Part shown: positions 1-38,665 of the stretch, piece after piece
How positions within the stretch are numbered: the stretch's first letter is position 1
Layout of the letters: each line of letters starts with the position of its first letter
Assembly: GCA_037043235.1 (NCBI GenBank)
Contig: JAWRVZ010000039.1
Span: 3,427,001-3,491,000 of the forward strand
Direction: 5' to 3'
Length of the DNA: 64,000 nt
Origin: Rhodeus uyekii
Taxonomy: Eukaryota > Chordata > Actinopteri > Cypriniformes > Acheilognathidae
The notes under the pieces: model-generated
What the model was told of the DNA's origin: nothing
The model's input: only the letters and a program-made list of their open reading frames with translations
The model's database searches: none
Program-made: the position numbers and the translations under genes

Positions 1-27297
<27,297 letters not shown>

Positions 27298-28383
27298 GGT
27301 GTGATTCTATCACAGGAAGTAGAAACCTGCAAAACAAACGTAAACTGTTATAAACAAAACCGTTTCAGTTGATCTATAAGTAATGTTATGTGACAAATAT
27401 AATGAAAAATAAATTAAATAATAATATATATAAATAAAATAGCTCAGTGGTTAGCACTGACGTCTCACTGTAAGAAGGCCTGTTTAGCAAATAGATAATG
27501 AACATCTCTACAATGTCCTACACAGTCAGCTCAGACATAAGTCAGAATATTATTATCATCCAACAAATGTAATGTATTGTACTATTAGTTTTGACTGAGA
27601 AAAAGAACTGCAAACTGACTCTTTCTTTATCAGTGCTAAAGTCCCTTCCGCTTCTTTCACGAGAAGAGGAAGACAATGAAAAAATCTAGAGGGAAAAAAT
27701 ACCAAAGGTCTGAGCCAAAGCAATTAAAGAGCTGAAACGCGATAGATGCTTTTTGAGAAGGTGGCGGGGGGTGGGGAGCTCGCAGCCGTCTCCTTCTCTT
27801 TTAAAAAGAAGAGAAAATTAAACATATGTAATGGTTGGCACAGACACAAAAATCTGCAACTCTCTTTCCCAAATGTTGAGCATGTGTTCTGTCAGCGCAA
27901 TTGGTGCTGGAACTTCAGGAAAAGGAAACAATAGGGATAGACAGGGCTCCTCTATGATGTGTTAATGTTTATCATATCCCGACAAGCCGTCTCCCATGTC
28001 ACCTGCTCCAGCCTTCACTCCACAGGCTCCCAACTGCCCATCAGGACAACAGCAGCGGGAGAACTCAACATCTGAGGGAAAAGCATTTAACTATCCAGCC
28101 ACCCTTCATAAATCAGAAAAAGACAGAAATAGTTCACAGCACAGGGTAGAATTTCTCCTTTTTTGTTTTGCTCTGATGTGTTACAATAAAATTGACACTG
28201 ATCTTTTTATTTTCAATATGTTTTATATTATCTAAACGGAAGATAAATACATCTCACACAAATAAAAATGTCCCTAAAATAAAACAATCGATATGTCTAT
28301 AGATAATAATATCAAAAAGTTTATTAAATAAGTTTAAAATAAACACATATTTTAAATGCTACAAGTGTATTCAGGCATCAGAC

Positions 28384-28879
28384 TGTAACGGAAGGGTCTC
28401 ACAGGCAGAGATCCAAAAGTGTGTCTTTAATAAGAATGGTCGTACAGGCAGATAGTCAGGACAGACAGAGAACATACATAAACGATATTCTAGGCAAGGA
28501 CCGAAAAGGCAGGCGGACAGAATCAGAGTCGTAGTACAGGCGGGGAAGTCTGGACAAGCAGATAACAATCACGAGCGATAATCCAGGCACAGGTTGGGGG
28601 CAGGCGCACAGAATCAAAACGGGAAAACAGCAGAAACGATAACAGGCGATCAGGCACAGGAATAAACGCACAGAAATGTTAGCTATTGGAAAAACAAGAC
28701 TTCACAATGACAGTGCGATTGACAGAGTCTTTTATAGTTTGTGTAATGGTTCGCAGCTGGTGCCATAATCAGTCCAATGAACGGCATCATGGGAAATGTA
28801 GTGTGTGTGTGTGTCAGTATACGTGTGAGAGCTCCCTCCGGTGGCCAGAGGGGGAGGCGCGGAGCTCGTAATCATAACA
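28384..28879 (-). mobile_element. Solo LTR with perfect 5-bp target duplication
   Basis: On the minus strand it starts TGTTATGATTACGAGC and ends ACCCTTCCGTTACA. It carries TATA-like CTATAAAAG (about 28728-28736) and ATTAAAG near its end (about 28429-28434). CAGAC flanks both sides (28379-28383 and 28880-28884), the mark of retroviral-type integration. With no internal region, it is the product of LTR-LTR recombination. Confidence 0.88.
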
Positions 28880-30599
28880 CAGACATTAAAGAGTACCATT
28901 TGCACAATTATTATTTTAAGTCAGCAATACATTACATGTATTAATTGCATGTATTAATAAATAATGCACAATTAATTTTCCAATATAACTAAAAGGACTG
29001 GTAAGAACTAACAAAAATCAGCAAAATTGGCCGATAACCAATACAGCACAGACAGAGTGTGCATCCCTAACAGTTATATAGCTAATTGCATTTTATTTTT
29101 TACATTCAAAATTAGAAATGCACTGAAAAAACATTCTGGGTGGAAAACTATTATTATCGAAGCATGTGAGAAGAGAAGCAGGGAGCAGATCAAGGAACGA
29201 GAAGGTAGTGTCATTTTACCAGCGTTGCCCAGCACGGCTATACCACACCATGTAACATTGCAAACAGAAACAAGTCTACTATAGAGAAATCTTATGTCGG
29301 CATGTTATTTGAGCAGGACTTTGTTTTTCCAGTGAGCCTGAACAGTACATAAGTGGAGTTTTGCGCTTGGCCGTAAGCGATTAAGCAGAAAGCGAAGTGA
29401 AACCTGACAGCTGAACACTGAGTCAGGGCAGCACATATTTTCAGCTCAAAAACCGACGGTGACGATAATTTTTGGTGGCGGAAATTTCGATGCATATCTA
29501 ATTAGCACTAATTTTTCTTTCCCATCAGAGCAGATGAGCAAACTATTTTTGGTTCACGATCTAAGAAACCCTGATCTGAAGTTTTGGATCAAATACCCAA
29601 GAGGGCCAGAGTCGGTCTGGGTGTGACGTAGATTAGCTGCTCCTATTATTTAGGCAGCTCTGTTTGTCTCCATACTTCAGTTGCATTCAGAGCCAAGTGT
29701 AATGATCTGTTTTGGATGTCTACTAACCAGACTAAATTAAAAATTACCCTGGCACTTTTCCATGCACTGTCCTTCAGAGTGTTTCTCACCGCAGTCCCCT
29801 GGGTCCTTTAGGGCGCATTTCCAGCTCTGCCTCATTAAAGGCATCTCACTTCCTGTAACTGCGAGCATGAAGGTTGTAGAACACTACAAGGCTTTGTGGC
29901 TAAAACCCCATGTATTTTTTTGGCTCCAGAGCTTGTTTGCTGCGAAATTCCCAAATTCCAGAAATGGAATTGTGGTAAAAATTAACTCGCTTTACGACAA
30001 CAGTTTCTAATAGCAAATAAATGTTAACGTCGGGGGCAGTGACACCAAGTATTTTTGAGGCCGAGTGGATGCAAGCCAACATCTGGTTAACCAGCGCAGA
30101 GGTTAGAGTGAGGTTAGCAAGACTCCACTCTCCCTAATGCAGAGCAGCCAGTCTCCATACGTCTTCCAAACACCCTGACGTGCTCCTCCAGCAAAATTGT
30201 CACGATGAAAAATGTTGAGCGGGAGGCCTTTTTCCACCCTGTAATTTTCATTACAGTTGCATCTCTTGTGGCATCATTCCAGGTGCATCTGTATGCTCCG
30301 CACTTTGACAGTCATAGAGACAAAGCTACCCGCTGACAGAGTCCTATTACACTGGACAGCTGTGTGCGTGTTCTTGCCTGCACATGTGTGTGAGTGTTTT
30401 GGGGAGTTTTCTTTTGCGTGTCTAAAGGGTAGTATAACTGGATGACAATTATATGTTAGAGTTCACTATTTTTTGTATTGTAATATAAAAGTCAGTCACT
30501 GACACACAGCAGAGGAGTGGTTTTGCAGTAACGTCATAGAAGAGGGTTTCCCTAAACAAGAGATTGTGAGTTGATAAAAATTTGATAAAAAAGCTAATA

Positions 30600-31289
30600 C
30601 AGTAATACCTCCGTTTACGAGTGACTTTGTATATGAGCAAATCAGTGTACGAGCATGGAAAGTCAAATCGTTCTACGAGCATTGTGAGTGCGAGAAAAAC
30701 TTTCCCTCGCCCATGCGCATTTTTTGTGGAAAAGTCCTAACGCTCAGCATCTTCACGCGCATTTTTACTGGAAATATCTTAACGACAGCCTCTCACAAAT
30801 CAGTCACGTGGTTCCAACCCTCGGTTTGGTTGCATCATTCACCACAGTGCATTCTTGTTCACCAAAGTGATTTACAGTGGTTTTACCTCGTGTTGTTAAA
30901 ATTAATTGTGATCGCTATTGTTCACGTAGTTAAATATATAAGTACAATACAGCAATATAGACAATGGCCTCCAAGATGAGTTAGAAAGACTCCCTCCTCT
31001 CGTCTCCATCACACCAGCAGCGAAGCTACTCAAAGCTAAAGTGCGCGTTAAAGTAAATTGTAAATCAATTATTAATTAGTATTTATATGAGATCTTAATG
31101 GTTATAATTTTAACTGTAATTAATAGGGTAAAACTAAAAGAAATATTTAAAATGGACATTTATGGTCATGTGGAACAAATCGAGTGATTTTTATAACATT
31201 CTTATGGGGAAAATCTTTTGGTGTACAAGAATTTTGAGTTACGAGCTAGCCCTTAGAACGAATTAAACTCGTAAACCGAGGTATTACTG
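30600..31289. mobile_element. pogo/Tigger-like non-autonomous element, copy 2
   Basis: 690 bp. Ends CAGTAATACCTCCGTTTACG and, reverse-complemented, CAGTAATACCTCGGTTTACG. TA is on both sides (30598-30599 and 31290-31291). The interior matches the copy at 22947-23500 in reverse orientation, and no intact transposase is present. Confidence 0.85.
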
Positions 31290-31304
31290 TATTTAATATT
31301 GATT

Positions 31305-31395
31305 CCCCTTTTGGAACGTTTATTTTTAAAAGTGTAGGGATGTTAACGGTTCTTAATGGAACAACAGATGTCAATAAAGAATATTTATTCCCATA
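31305..31395. repeat. 'ggttcttaatggaac' MITE-like fragment
   Basis: Related to the unit at 10395: 'ttaacggttcttaatggaac' followed by 'caataaagaatatttattcc'. It abuts the pogo-like element. Confidence 0.4.
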
Positions 31396-33430
31396 ACAGT
31401 TAATTAAAGCTATCACATACTTGAATTTTTGTTCATAGATATTTTGCAAAGCTTCTGGTTTTCACTATGAAAAAGTTTTAAAATGATTTCTGAAGTGTTC
31501 ACAAAGTGAGGTCAATGCTGATGCACCCAAACACATAAATAAACAAGAGCGTGACTATTGTAGTCCACATGAGGGGGGTCAGAATTTGCCCTGATGCTCC
31601 ATTGTCTTACACAGTTTTGAAGGTTATTATTTCTTTTCCAGCTGACCTTCACATTTCCCCATGGACCCGGACCACACCACACCACTGCCATCCACCTCTC
31701 CACTCCCCCTCCAACATGTCTGCCCAAAGCTAGCACCATATTTTTTTAGTCTTTTCCTTGTTCGTTTAGACAACAAAGGCTTCCCAAACACAATGGATAA
31801 TGCTCAGTTGGGGTAGTCACCCGTCCATACACAAATGCTGGTGAGGAAATGCAGTGGGCATGAAAGCAATGGGGCAGTGAGGTGGGAGGGACAGTAATGC
31901 AGGCCGCACTGTATGCGGTCCTCGATCACGTGAGGTCTGAGGAGGAGTTTGAGGATCCTTTTTGTTTCAAGCCTTTGTTCAATATTGTATTATCTTGTAC
32001 TATAAGTGGGGGTTGTAAAATACGGTAATTATAAAATTGTTTCTGAGAACAAACCATAATTGGCTCAAGGTGAAATAACAATTAGAACTTGTGACATGGA
32101 CATGTGTGTGTGACTTTCTCAAAGTAGAAGTGACATTTTGGTGAAAAAGAACATCATATTTCATTTTGCTTGACAAATAATTAATACTCACCAGCCATGC
32201 TGATCAGGTTGATAAAGTGTACCCTTCAAGATTTCAGATTGTTCCTTCTGAGCTGAATGTTAAACACTTTGTGAATTTGGCCTACACTTTGAAACGACCC
32301 ATTAGAGTGTAACTGCTGTGCCTCAGTAATGTAGTCCACGTGAGATCGCCCAAATTTGGCCATTACCAACTGCCCAGAAAGAGCAGAGCATTCCCTGACA
32401 TTCACAAGTAAGACCAGGGTCCTCACAATGACCAATGAAAACTAGTTTATACAGTTCAAAATATCCATATTCATGGTTCTTCAGAAATGTGTCATGCTTG
32501 CACAGAAAGGCAATCATTCCCCAGAGAACATACAGTGAGGGGAAAGAGTTTTGGCCAAGAGGGCTGAAACATCCAAGTTCCTGAAGCTCAATAAAAGTGT
32601 CATCGGGTGTAGTGAAGAGTGGGGCTATTAAAAAAAAGCCTGTAACCTTGCCTGCTCCACCAGGGGAATCCCCTTTGTCTTACTATATGCAACTAATTAT
32701 AGAAGGAAAGCTGTGCTGCAAATTGTGTCTATAAAATAATACGTGTCTATCCATAAAGTTCAAGGTGACACACTAGTGTAGCCTAATCAATTTATCAGCA
32801 GCGGGAAAGGGGGTTAATGGACCTTTTTGTTATCCAGGAAAAGGAAACACCATGGTATTCATAGTGTACTGAGTTTGGGAAGTTAAACAGTTATATATTA
32901 CGAGCAGGAATGTCTCTAGTGATTAAGGGTCAGAGATAAAAAAGACAAATGGATAAATAATCCAGGCAACAGATGGATAGATGTAGAAATGTAGTGAACT
33001 TTGACCTGGATGAAAGAACGTTGCAGGGGTGCAGATCGAAACCTGGGGTGATCAAGAGTCACAAAGAAGAACAGGAGGGTGGGACCGATTACTCATGGAG
33101 GATGCTGTCAAGTCAGGCAGAAAGATTTGAGTCACCAGACGGAGGACGGCATTCACAGCTGTGCTTTTTCACACACCTGCACTTGGAAACTCTCACAAAC
33201 AAACCCGTTTCATCACCACTGCAAACACAAGACTCCTTGAGAAACACAGTCAGCAAACTACACCTTCAACAACATCCCCTCCCAAACCCATCAACTCTTT
33301 GAACCACTTCCAGCACTTTTCTCCTCCACCAGTGTCGGAAACGCCACCGTTTGAGAGAGATCGGTGTAATGTCAGCTTCTTGGCTGCTGAGGAACTGCTC
33401 TTGCGTTCACGCTGGGTGCTCCAGAGGTTG

Positions 33431-33431
<1 letters not shown>

Positions 33432-33468
<37 letters not shown>
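33432..33468. repeat. (GT)n microsatellite at the BEL insertion site
   Basis: A GT run that ends directly in the left LTR. GT-rich sequence also follows the right LTR (39026-39061), so the element landed in or beside a GT array. Confidence 0.9.
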
Positions 33469-33470
<2 letters not shown>

Positions 33471-33825
33471 TAAAGGCTCATGTCATAGGGACTTTTATTA
33501 TGAAACCGAGTCATGGCAATATTGTGGTGGTGCGCAGCAGAGCCAGTTGAGCTGCCGTGATCTGCGTGATCGGTACAAACTGTTGGTCGGAAAGCTGATT
33601 AGTCCTGAATATCCTACACTCCTATACAGATACATAACCAAGGATGTTAGTCAATGACTTCAAACTATATATGTACATCCCTGACAATATCTGTACCTCC
33701 TCCATCTACCATCAATACATCGTGTTAAGTGATCACCTGTCTCCTCATTATTTGTGCTCTGACCGGCACCCAGGGGGGTTTACTCAACCTTTATAAACAT
33801 TGACAGTCCAAAAGTCTCTCCAACA
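33466..33825 (+). repeat. BEL 5' LTR
   Basis: It starts TGTATTAAAGG and ends CTCTCCAACA. By eye it is identical to the 3' LTR over its whole 360 bp. 'TTTATAAACATTG' near its end resembles a TATA region. Confidence 0.95.
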
Positions 33826-33829
33826 AAAT

Positions 33830-33847
33830 TGGTCCTTCGAGCCGGAG
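33830..33847 (+). promoter_or_regulatory. Putative tRNA primer-binding site
   Basis: TGGTCCTTCGAGCCGGAG lies four bases after the 5' LTR and starts with TGG, complementary to a tRNA CCA end. The tRNA species was not identified. Confidence 0.55.
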
Positions 33848-33868
33848 TGAGTATTCCCTTCTGACATT

Positions 33869-35545
33869 ATGGACTCTGATGAGGAGATTACTGGAGCTTC
33901 TCGCCCTAAGCGCCATACTCGTCCTCCAGCTTACCTGCAGCAGTATGAAGTACCATATCCTCGAGGTCGACCTGTCACTGAGCATGATGTTCCACACACC
34001 TGGGAAGCACCTGTCCATCGGACATTTCTCCCATCCTTCCAGACTTACGCCACTCCCCCTGGTGGTGACATAGTATATTCTGATGGTTCACATGTCATGT
34101 CCCTGAGTCATAAGCACCCACCCAATGCTGTATCTCCTCGGCATTCCTTCTCTTTGCCTCCAGCTGACTTTCCTGCCTCTGCACACAATAGTGAATTACA
34201 GAATCTGCGCAGTGAGCATGCACACCTAATGCAAACCCATCAGGCTTTCCAAAAAGACTTAAAAGAGTTGAGAGAAGTCCATGCAGAAGTCAGAGAATTA
34301 GTTCAAGTGGCTCAGGGCCTTAGAGCTGACCTCAATCAAGCTAGAGGCCAGATCCTCTCCCCAGCACAGCCTTCAGCATCACAGTTATCCAGCCCCTGGG
34401 CAAAGCAGTTTGCATCCACGACCTTAGCAGAAGATGGAAACTTTGCTGAATGTCCTCCACCGCCATGGCCTGAGCCCGATGTTGACCTGAGAACACGGGT
34501 GAGTGACCTTGCGCTAGATGACGGTGCCGCGACTTATCAACCTGTTAAGCTCGGGGCTAAAAAGGATCCCTTTGTTGCCACAGTCTCTCAATCACGCCCT
34601 CCTCAGCATTATGCTCCTGCTGATTATGGACTTCCTCCCCCTCCTACCCCTAAAGAGCTGCTGGAGTTGCTAACACCTGCTGCCATACCCTTATCTGCCA
34701 ACCACACGGGAGTGCCTAACTCACCAATATTCAGATCGGTGCCTGCTTATTCGTGTCCTCCAGCCATAACACTAAAGACAGACCCCAATCTACGACCTGT
34801 AGCACCTCATGTTGGTTCTGAATTTGTGTACCGAGGACCTACCCCTATGATCCCTAAATTCAGTCGGCCTGACCCAGGAGAATTTGCCCGACTCCGGATA
34901 GCTTTGGAAAACTTACTTCCCCCAGATGGGACTGAACTTTTCAAATACCAGATATTAGTGGATCACCTTAAGTTTGAGGAAGCTACAATGATCGCAGATG
35001 CTTATTTGAACTCCCCTACCCCATTTACTGATACCATGGCTGCACTCCATGAGAAATTTGGCCAACCACATCAGCTAGCCTTAAGGAGGATCGCTATTGT
35101 TCTGGAGAGTCCTGACATCAAGCGAGGGGACATCTCTGCCTTCCAGAGGTTCTCTCTCCAGGTGCAGTCACTAGTAGGCCTATTAAGAACCCTAGGACGT
35201 GATGGTGAGTTGGAACTGAGTTGTGGGTCTCATGTCGCACGCCTTCTTAGCAAGCTACCCCCAGAGCAGCGTGCTGAGTTTCGCCGTCATATGTTCCGCC
35301 AACCCGGCACCACTCCTAATCTGGTTGACCTTTCAAATTGGCTCCGTTACGAAACCTTGTGCCACAGCTATGATGCTGAACTGACATCTCAAAGTATCAC
35401 AACCCAAGGCAGGCTTTGGAAAGAGAACGGTGACAATCTTGCATGGTGTTGGAGAATCCCAGAATCCTGTTCATTGGAAAGGTCCTGTTCCACCGACCAA
35501 GCCTTCCAAGGGAAGCCAAGGGAAACGCTATTGTCCCTTCTGTGA
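33869..35545 (+). CDS. BEL gag-like frame
   Basis: 558 codons. The N-terminal third is Pro-rich, a coiled-coil-like stretch lies at about residues 110-155 (LRSEHAHLMQ...), and a C-terminal core from about 320 (PKFSRPDPGEFARLRIALEN...) matches the DUF1759-type gag domain of BEL elements. It forms virus-like particle protein in active relatives. The frame ends at 35545, overlapping the next frame by 116 bases. The last 40 or so residues look unlike gag and may be an out-of-frame tail. Confidence 0.8.
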   Translation: MDSDEEITGASRPKRHTRPPAYLQQYEVPYPRGRPVTEHDVPHTWEAPVHRTFLPSFQTYATPPGGDIVYSDGSHVMSLSHKHPPNAVSPRHSFSLPPADFPASAHNSELQNLRSEHAHLMQTHQAFQKDLKELREVHAEVRELVQVAQGLRADLNQARGQILSPAQPSASQLSSPWAKQFASTTLAEDGNFAECPPPPWPEPDVDLRTRVSDLALDDGAATYQPVKLGAKKDPFVATVSQSRPPQHYAPADYGLPPPPTPKELLELLTPAAIPLSANHTGVPNSPIFRSVPAYSCPPAITLKTDPNLRPVAPHVGSEFVYRGPTPMIPKFSRPDPGEFARLRIALENLLPPDGTELFKYQILVDHLKFEEATMIADAYLNSPTPFTDTMAALHEKFGQPHQLALRRIAIVLESPDIKRGDISAFQRFSLQVQSLVGLLRTLGRDGELELSCGSHVARLLSKLPPEQRAEFRRHMFRQPGTTPNLVDLSNWLRYETLCHSYDAELTSQSITTQGRLWKENGDNLAWCWRIPESCSLERSCSTDQAFQGKPRETLLSLL

Positions 35546-38500
35546 TAAGACTGAACATTACCTGAGCCAGTGTGAACCCTTTGCTAAGCTTACCTCCGAC
35601 CAGGTCAGGACCTGGATTCGTAGTAACAACCGTTGTTGGCGTTGTGCCAGAGCTCACCATGCCGCTCAGTGTGATCTGAAAAAGCCCTGCAACATTTGCC
35701 AAGGCATCCATCTCCGTCCTCTTCATGAGGTGAATGCCAGTCCATCGAAGAGGGATGATTCAGCTAACTCAGAGAAGAGCTGCCTGACCAATTCTTCTTC
35801 AGATAGGTTTCTTCTGGATAAACCATCGGTCGGAGGTCGAGTTATGCTCAAAGTGGTTCCTGTTAATCTGCATTATGAAGATCGCACCTTAGACACCTTC
35901 GCTCTTCTTGATGATGGTTCAGAGAGGACTATTCTGCTCTCTACTGCAGTTCAGGCCTTGGGCATCCAGGGTGTTTCTGAAGATCTTCCATTGCGGACAG
36001 TAAGAGATGACATTCAAGTCCTTCATGGTTCCTCCATATCCTTCCAGATCTCTCCCCTCTGTAAACCTCAAACCAGTTTTAAGATCGATCATGCCTTCAC
36101 TGCAGACCGTCTCAACCTGTCACGCCAGTCTTACCCTGTAGAACAACTACAACAGAAGTACAGACATCTACGTGGTCTTCCAATCCATCCACTTAATGAA
36201 GTCCAACCTTTACTTCTTATCGGTTCTGATCAGCCTCACCTCATCACTCCTACAAAGCCTATTCGATGGGGTGGCCCAGGTGCACCAGCTGCAGTTCATA
36301 CGCGTCTAGGATGGACTCTCCAGGGCCCTATACCTTCCTTGAGTTGGCCTTCTGCTACAAGGCAATGTCTGCTAACCTCTGTGGCTCCAATTCAGGATGA
36401 ACTTTTCCAAAACGTTCAACGACTGTGGCAGTTGGATATGGTTCCGCAGTCGGAGGGTAAAGAGGTCACTCGTTCCAAACAAGATAAGGAGGCTCTTCAG
36501 CTACTCGAAACTAAAACTTGCATCCTGGAAAAGGACGGCATCAACAGGTTGGCTACACCCTTGCTGCGGCGAAAGGATATGCCTGTGTGGAAGGCCCCTA
36601 AGGAGTCTGTCTTACCTTCCCTTCGCAGTATTGAGAGGCGTCTGCTAAAGGATCCTGTAAAAGCTGAGGTCTATAAAGAGGAAATGAGAAAACTCATTGA
36701 GACAGGAGCAGTTCGTGAAGTCACTGACTCTTTACCTGATTCGGATGAATGCTGGTACATTCCTCATCACATTGTTAGTCACAATGGAAAGTTTCGCATT
36801 GTCTTTAATTGCTCCCATCAGTACCAAGGACAAAGTCTCAATCAATACCTGCTACCTGGACCCACCCTTGGGGCCTCACTGTTGGGTGTCCTTATACGCT
36901 TCAGAGAACATCCTGTAGCAGTGAGTGGAGATATAAAGGCCATGTTCCACCAGGTCAGTCTTTTACCAGAGGACCGTCATCTACTCCGTTTCCTTTGGCG
37001 GGACTTGAAGATGGACGAGGCACCTAAGATTCTTGAATGGCAAGTGTTACCCTTCGGCACAACCTCCAGTCCATGCTGTGCCACCTATGCACTACAACGG
37101 CAAGTACGGCAACACCCACAGACGGATGAGGCGATCCGGTTTTCAGTGGAAAAGTGTTTCTATGTCGATAACTGCCTGCAGAGCCTACCTACGGCTGATG
37201 CAGCGCGAAGCCTGATCGATCGACTACGGTGTATCCTTTCTGGAGCTGGATTTGACATTCGCCAGTGGGCCTGCAACGATCCTAGTGTACTGAGCCACCT
37301 GCCAAGTAGTGCCCAAGCTGCAAGTGTGGAAATGTGGTTGACACAAGAGAACTCTGACATGCCTGAGTCTACGCTGGGTCTGAGCTGGAATTGGCAGTCA
37401 GACACATTGTCCTACAAACACCGACCTGTGATATATAACACACCCACTTTGCGGAATATCTATAAGGTCCTTGCTACACAGTATGACCCTCTGGGATGGC
37501 TTTTACCTTATACGACTCGTGCAAAGGTCATTATAAAGCAGTTGTGGAACAAACAGAGAGAGTGGGATGACCCCAACCTGCCACCTGAACTCCTACAGTC
37601 TTGGAAGGCGTGGGAGGAGGAACTGCGTTACCTTCCTTGTATCACCGTTCCACGGCCTTACATTCCTCCAGAGGTTGAGATGGGTGGAGCAACACATGAG
37701 GTACATATTTTTTCAGATGCCTCTGAACAAGCCTATGGAGCGGTGGCTTACCTCCGGACTACCGACCAGGACGGTCAAACTTACCTGTCATTCATTATAG
37801 CACGCTCTCGTGTTACACCTAAAAGAGCCCACTCTATTCCAAGATTGGAACTCTGTGGAAGTCTAGTCGCAGCCCAGTTGGCAAAGTTGCTTCACAATGA
37901 ATTGACCCTAAGCATCAAGTCTACTTCTTTGTGGACAGACTCTACCACTGTCCTCCAGTGGCTGAATTCAGAGTCCTGTCGCTACAAAGTCTTTGTGGGA
38001 AACAGGATTGCTGGGATCCAGGAGCTGACAGAAAAGTGTTCTTGGTATTATGTTAATTCTGCTGACAACCCCGCTGACGACCTCACAAAAGGGAAACCAC
38101 TTCAATATCTTACAGCACCAAACCGATGGTGTCAAGGACCGTCTTTTCTTCTCCAGGATCCCAAGGAAAGCTATGTGTCATCAGATGTGGCGGATGCTGA
38201 TCCAGTTACGCCAAATAGTCTTCTGATGGGGCGGCCCGATGGATCTCTCCCTCCAGTCATTTACCCAGAATCCGAGATGTTAAGTCGTCGACCCTGGAGA
38301 CATTCACAGATCCTTGCAGACAGATTCTGGTCTAGGTTCATAAGGGACTACCTTCCTAGCCTACAGACCCGGCAGAAATGGCAAGCCTCGCCACCCAACT
38401 TGAAGGAGAAAACAATTGTTCTAATTGTAGATCCCCAACTACCTCGGAGCTTATGGCCTGTGGGACAAGTCGTCAAGACTCACCGAAGCTTGGATGGTCA

Positions 38501-38615
38501 CATACGGTCAGCCGATGTGGAGATAAAGGGCCAAGTTTATACTAGACCAGTAGCCCGCCTGGTCAGATTGCCTGCCATACCGAAAGATGGACTTAAAACC
38601 GCCCACCCTGAGTAG
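35430..38615 (+). CDS. BEL pol-like frame (zinc knuckles, protease, RT, RNase H; no integrase core)
   Basis: 1061 codons. In order: zinc knuckles near residues 35-48 (CPFCDKTEHYLSQC) and 69-81; an aspartic protease with ALLDDGS near 158-164; reverse transcriptase with SGDIKAMFHQV near 500 and a YVDN box near 578; RNase H with FSDAS near 762 and WTDSTTV near 835. After about residue 920 the protein passes directly to a DUF5641-like tail (MGRPDGSLPP...). The zinc-binding and DDE parts of integrase are missing without loss of frame. Asn replaces the second Asp of the usual YxDD box; I believe this is seen in other fish BEL elements but could not check. The frame is +1 relative to gag. Confidence 0.88.
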   Translation: MTILHGVGESQNPVHWKGPVPPTKPSKGSQGKRYCPFCDKTEHYLSQCEPFAKLTSDQVRTWIRSNNRCWRCARAHHAAQCDLKKPCNICQGIHLRPLHEVNASPSKRDDSANSEKSCLTNSSSDRFLLDKPSVGGRVMLKVVPVNLHYEDRTLDTFALLDDGSERTILLSTAVQALGIQGVSEDLPLRTVRDDIQVLHGSSISFQISPLCKPQTSFKIDHAFTADRLNLSRQSYPVEQLQQKYRHLRGLPIHPLNEVQPLLLIGSDQPHLITPTKPIRWGGPGAPAAVHTRLGWTLQGPIPSLSWPSATRQCLLTSVAPIQDELFQNVQRLWQLDMVPQSEGKEVTRSKQDKEALQLLETKTCILEKDGINRLATPLLRRKDMPVWKAPKESVLPSLRSIERRLLKDPVKAEVYKEEMRKLIETGAVREVTDSLPDSDECWYIPHHIVSHNGKFRIVFNCSHQYQGQSLNQYLLPGPTLGASLLGVLIRFREHPVAVSGDIKAMFHQVSLLPEDRHLLRFLWRDLKMDEAPKILEWQVLPFGTTSSPCCATYALQRQVRQHPQTDEAIRFSVEKCFYVDNCLQSLPTADAARSLIDRLRCILSGAGFDIRQWACNDPSVLSHLPSSAQAASVEMWLTQENSDMPESTLGLSWNWQSDTLSYKHRPVIYNTPTLRNIYKVLATQYDPLGWLLPYTTRAKVIIKQLWNKQREWDDPNLPPELLQSWKAWEEELRYLPCITVPRPYIPPEVEMGGATHEVHIFSDASEQAYGAVAYLRTTDQDGQTYLSFIIARSRVTPKRAHSIPRLELCGSLVAAQLAKLLHNELTLSIKSTSLWTDSTTVLQWLNSESCRYKVFVGNRIAGIQELTEKCSWYYVNSADNPADDLTKGKPLQYLTAPNRWCQGPSFLLQDPKESYVSSDVADADPVTPNSLLMGRPDGSLPPVIYPESEMLSRRPWRHSQILADRFWSRFIRDYLPSLQTRQKWQASPPNLKEKTIVLIVDPQLPRSLWPVGQVVKTHRSLDGHIRSADVEIKGQVYTRPVARLVRLPAIPKDGLKTAHPE

Positions 38616-38665
38616 TTGAGTCGCCTTTCATAGAAACAAAGATGCTCCACATCTTTGGGGGCGGC

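Noticed and set aside
35397..35726. 109-codon minus-strand frame
   Set aside because: Antisense shadow of the BEL gag/pol junction.
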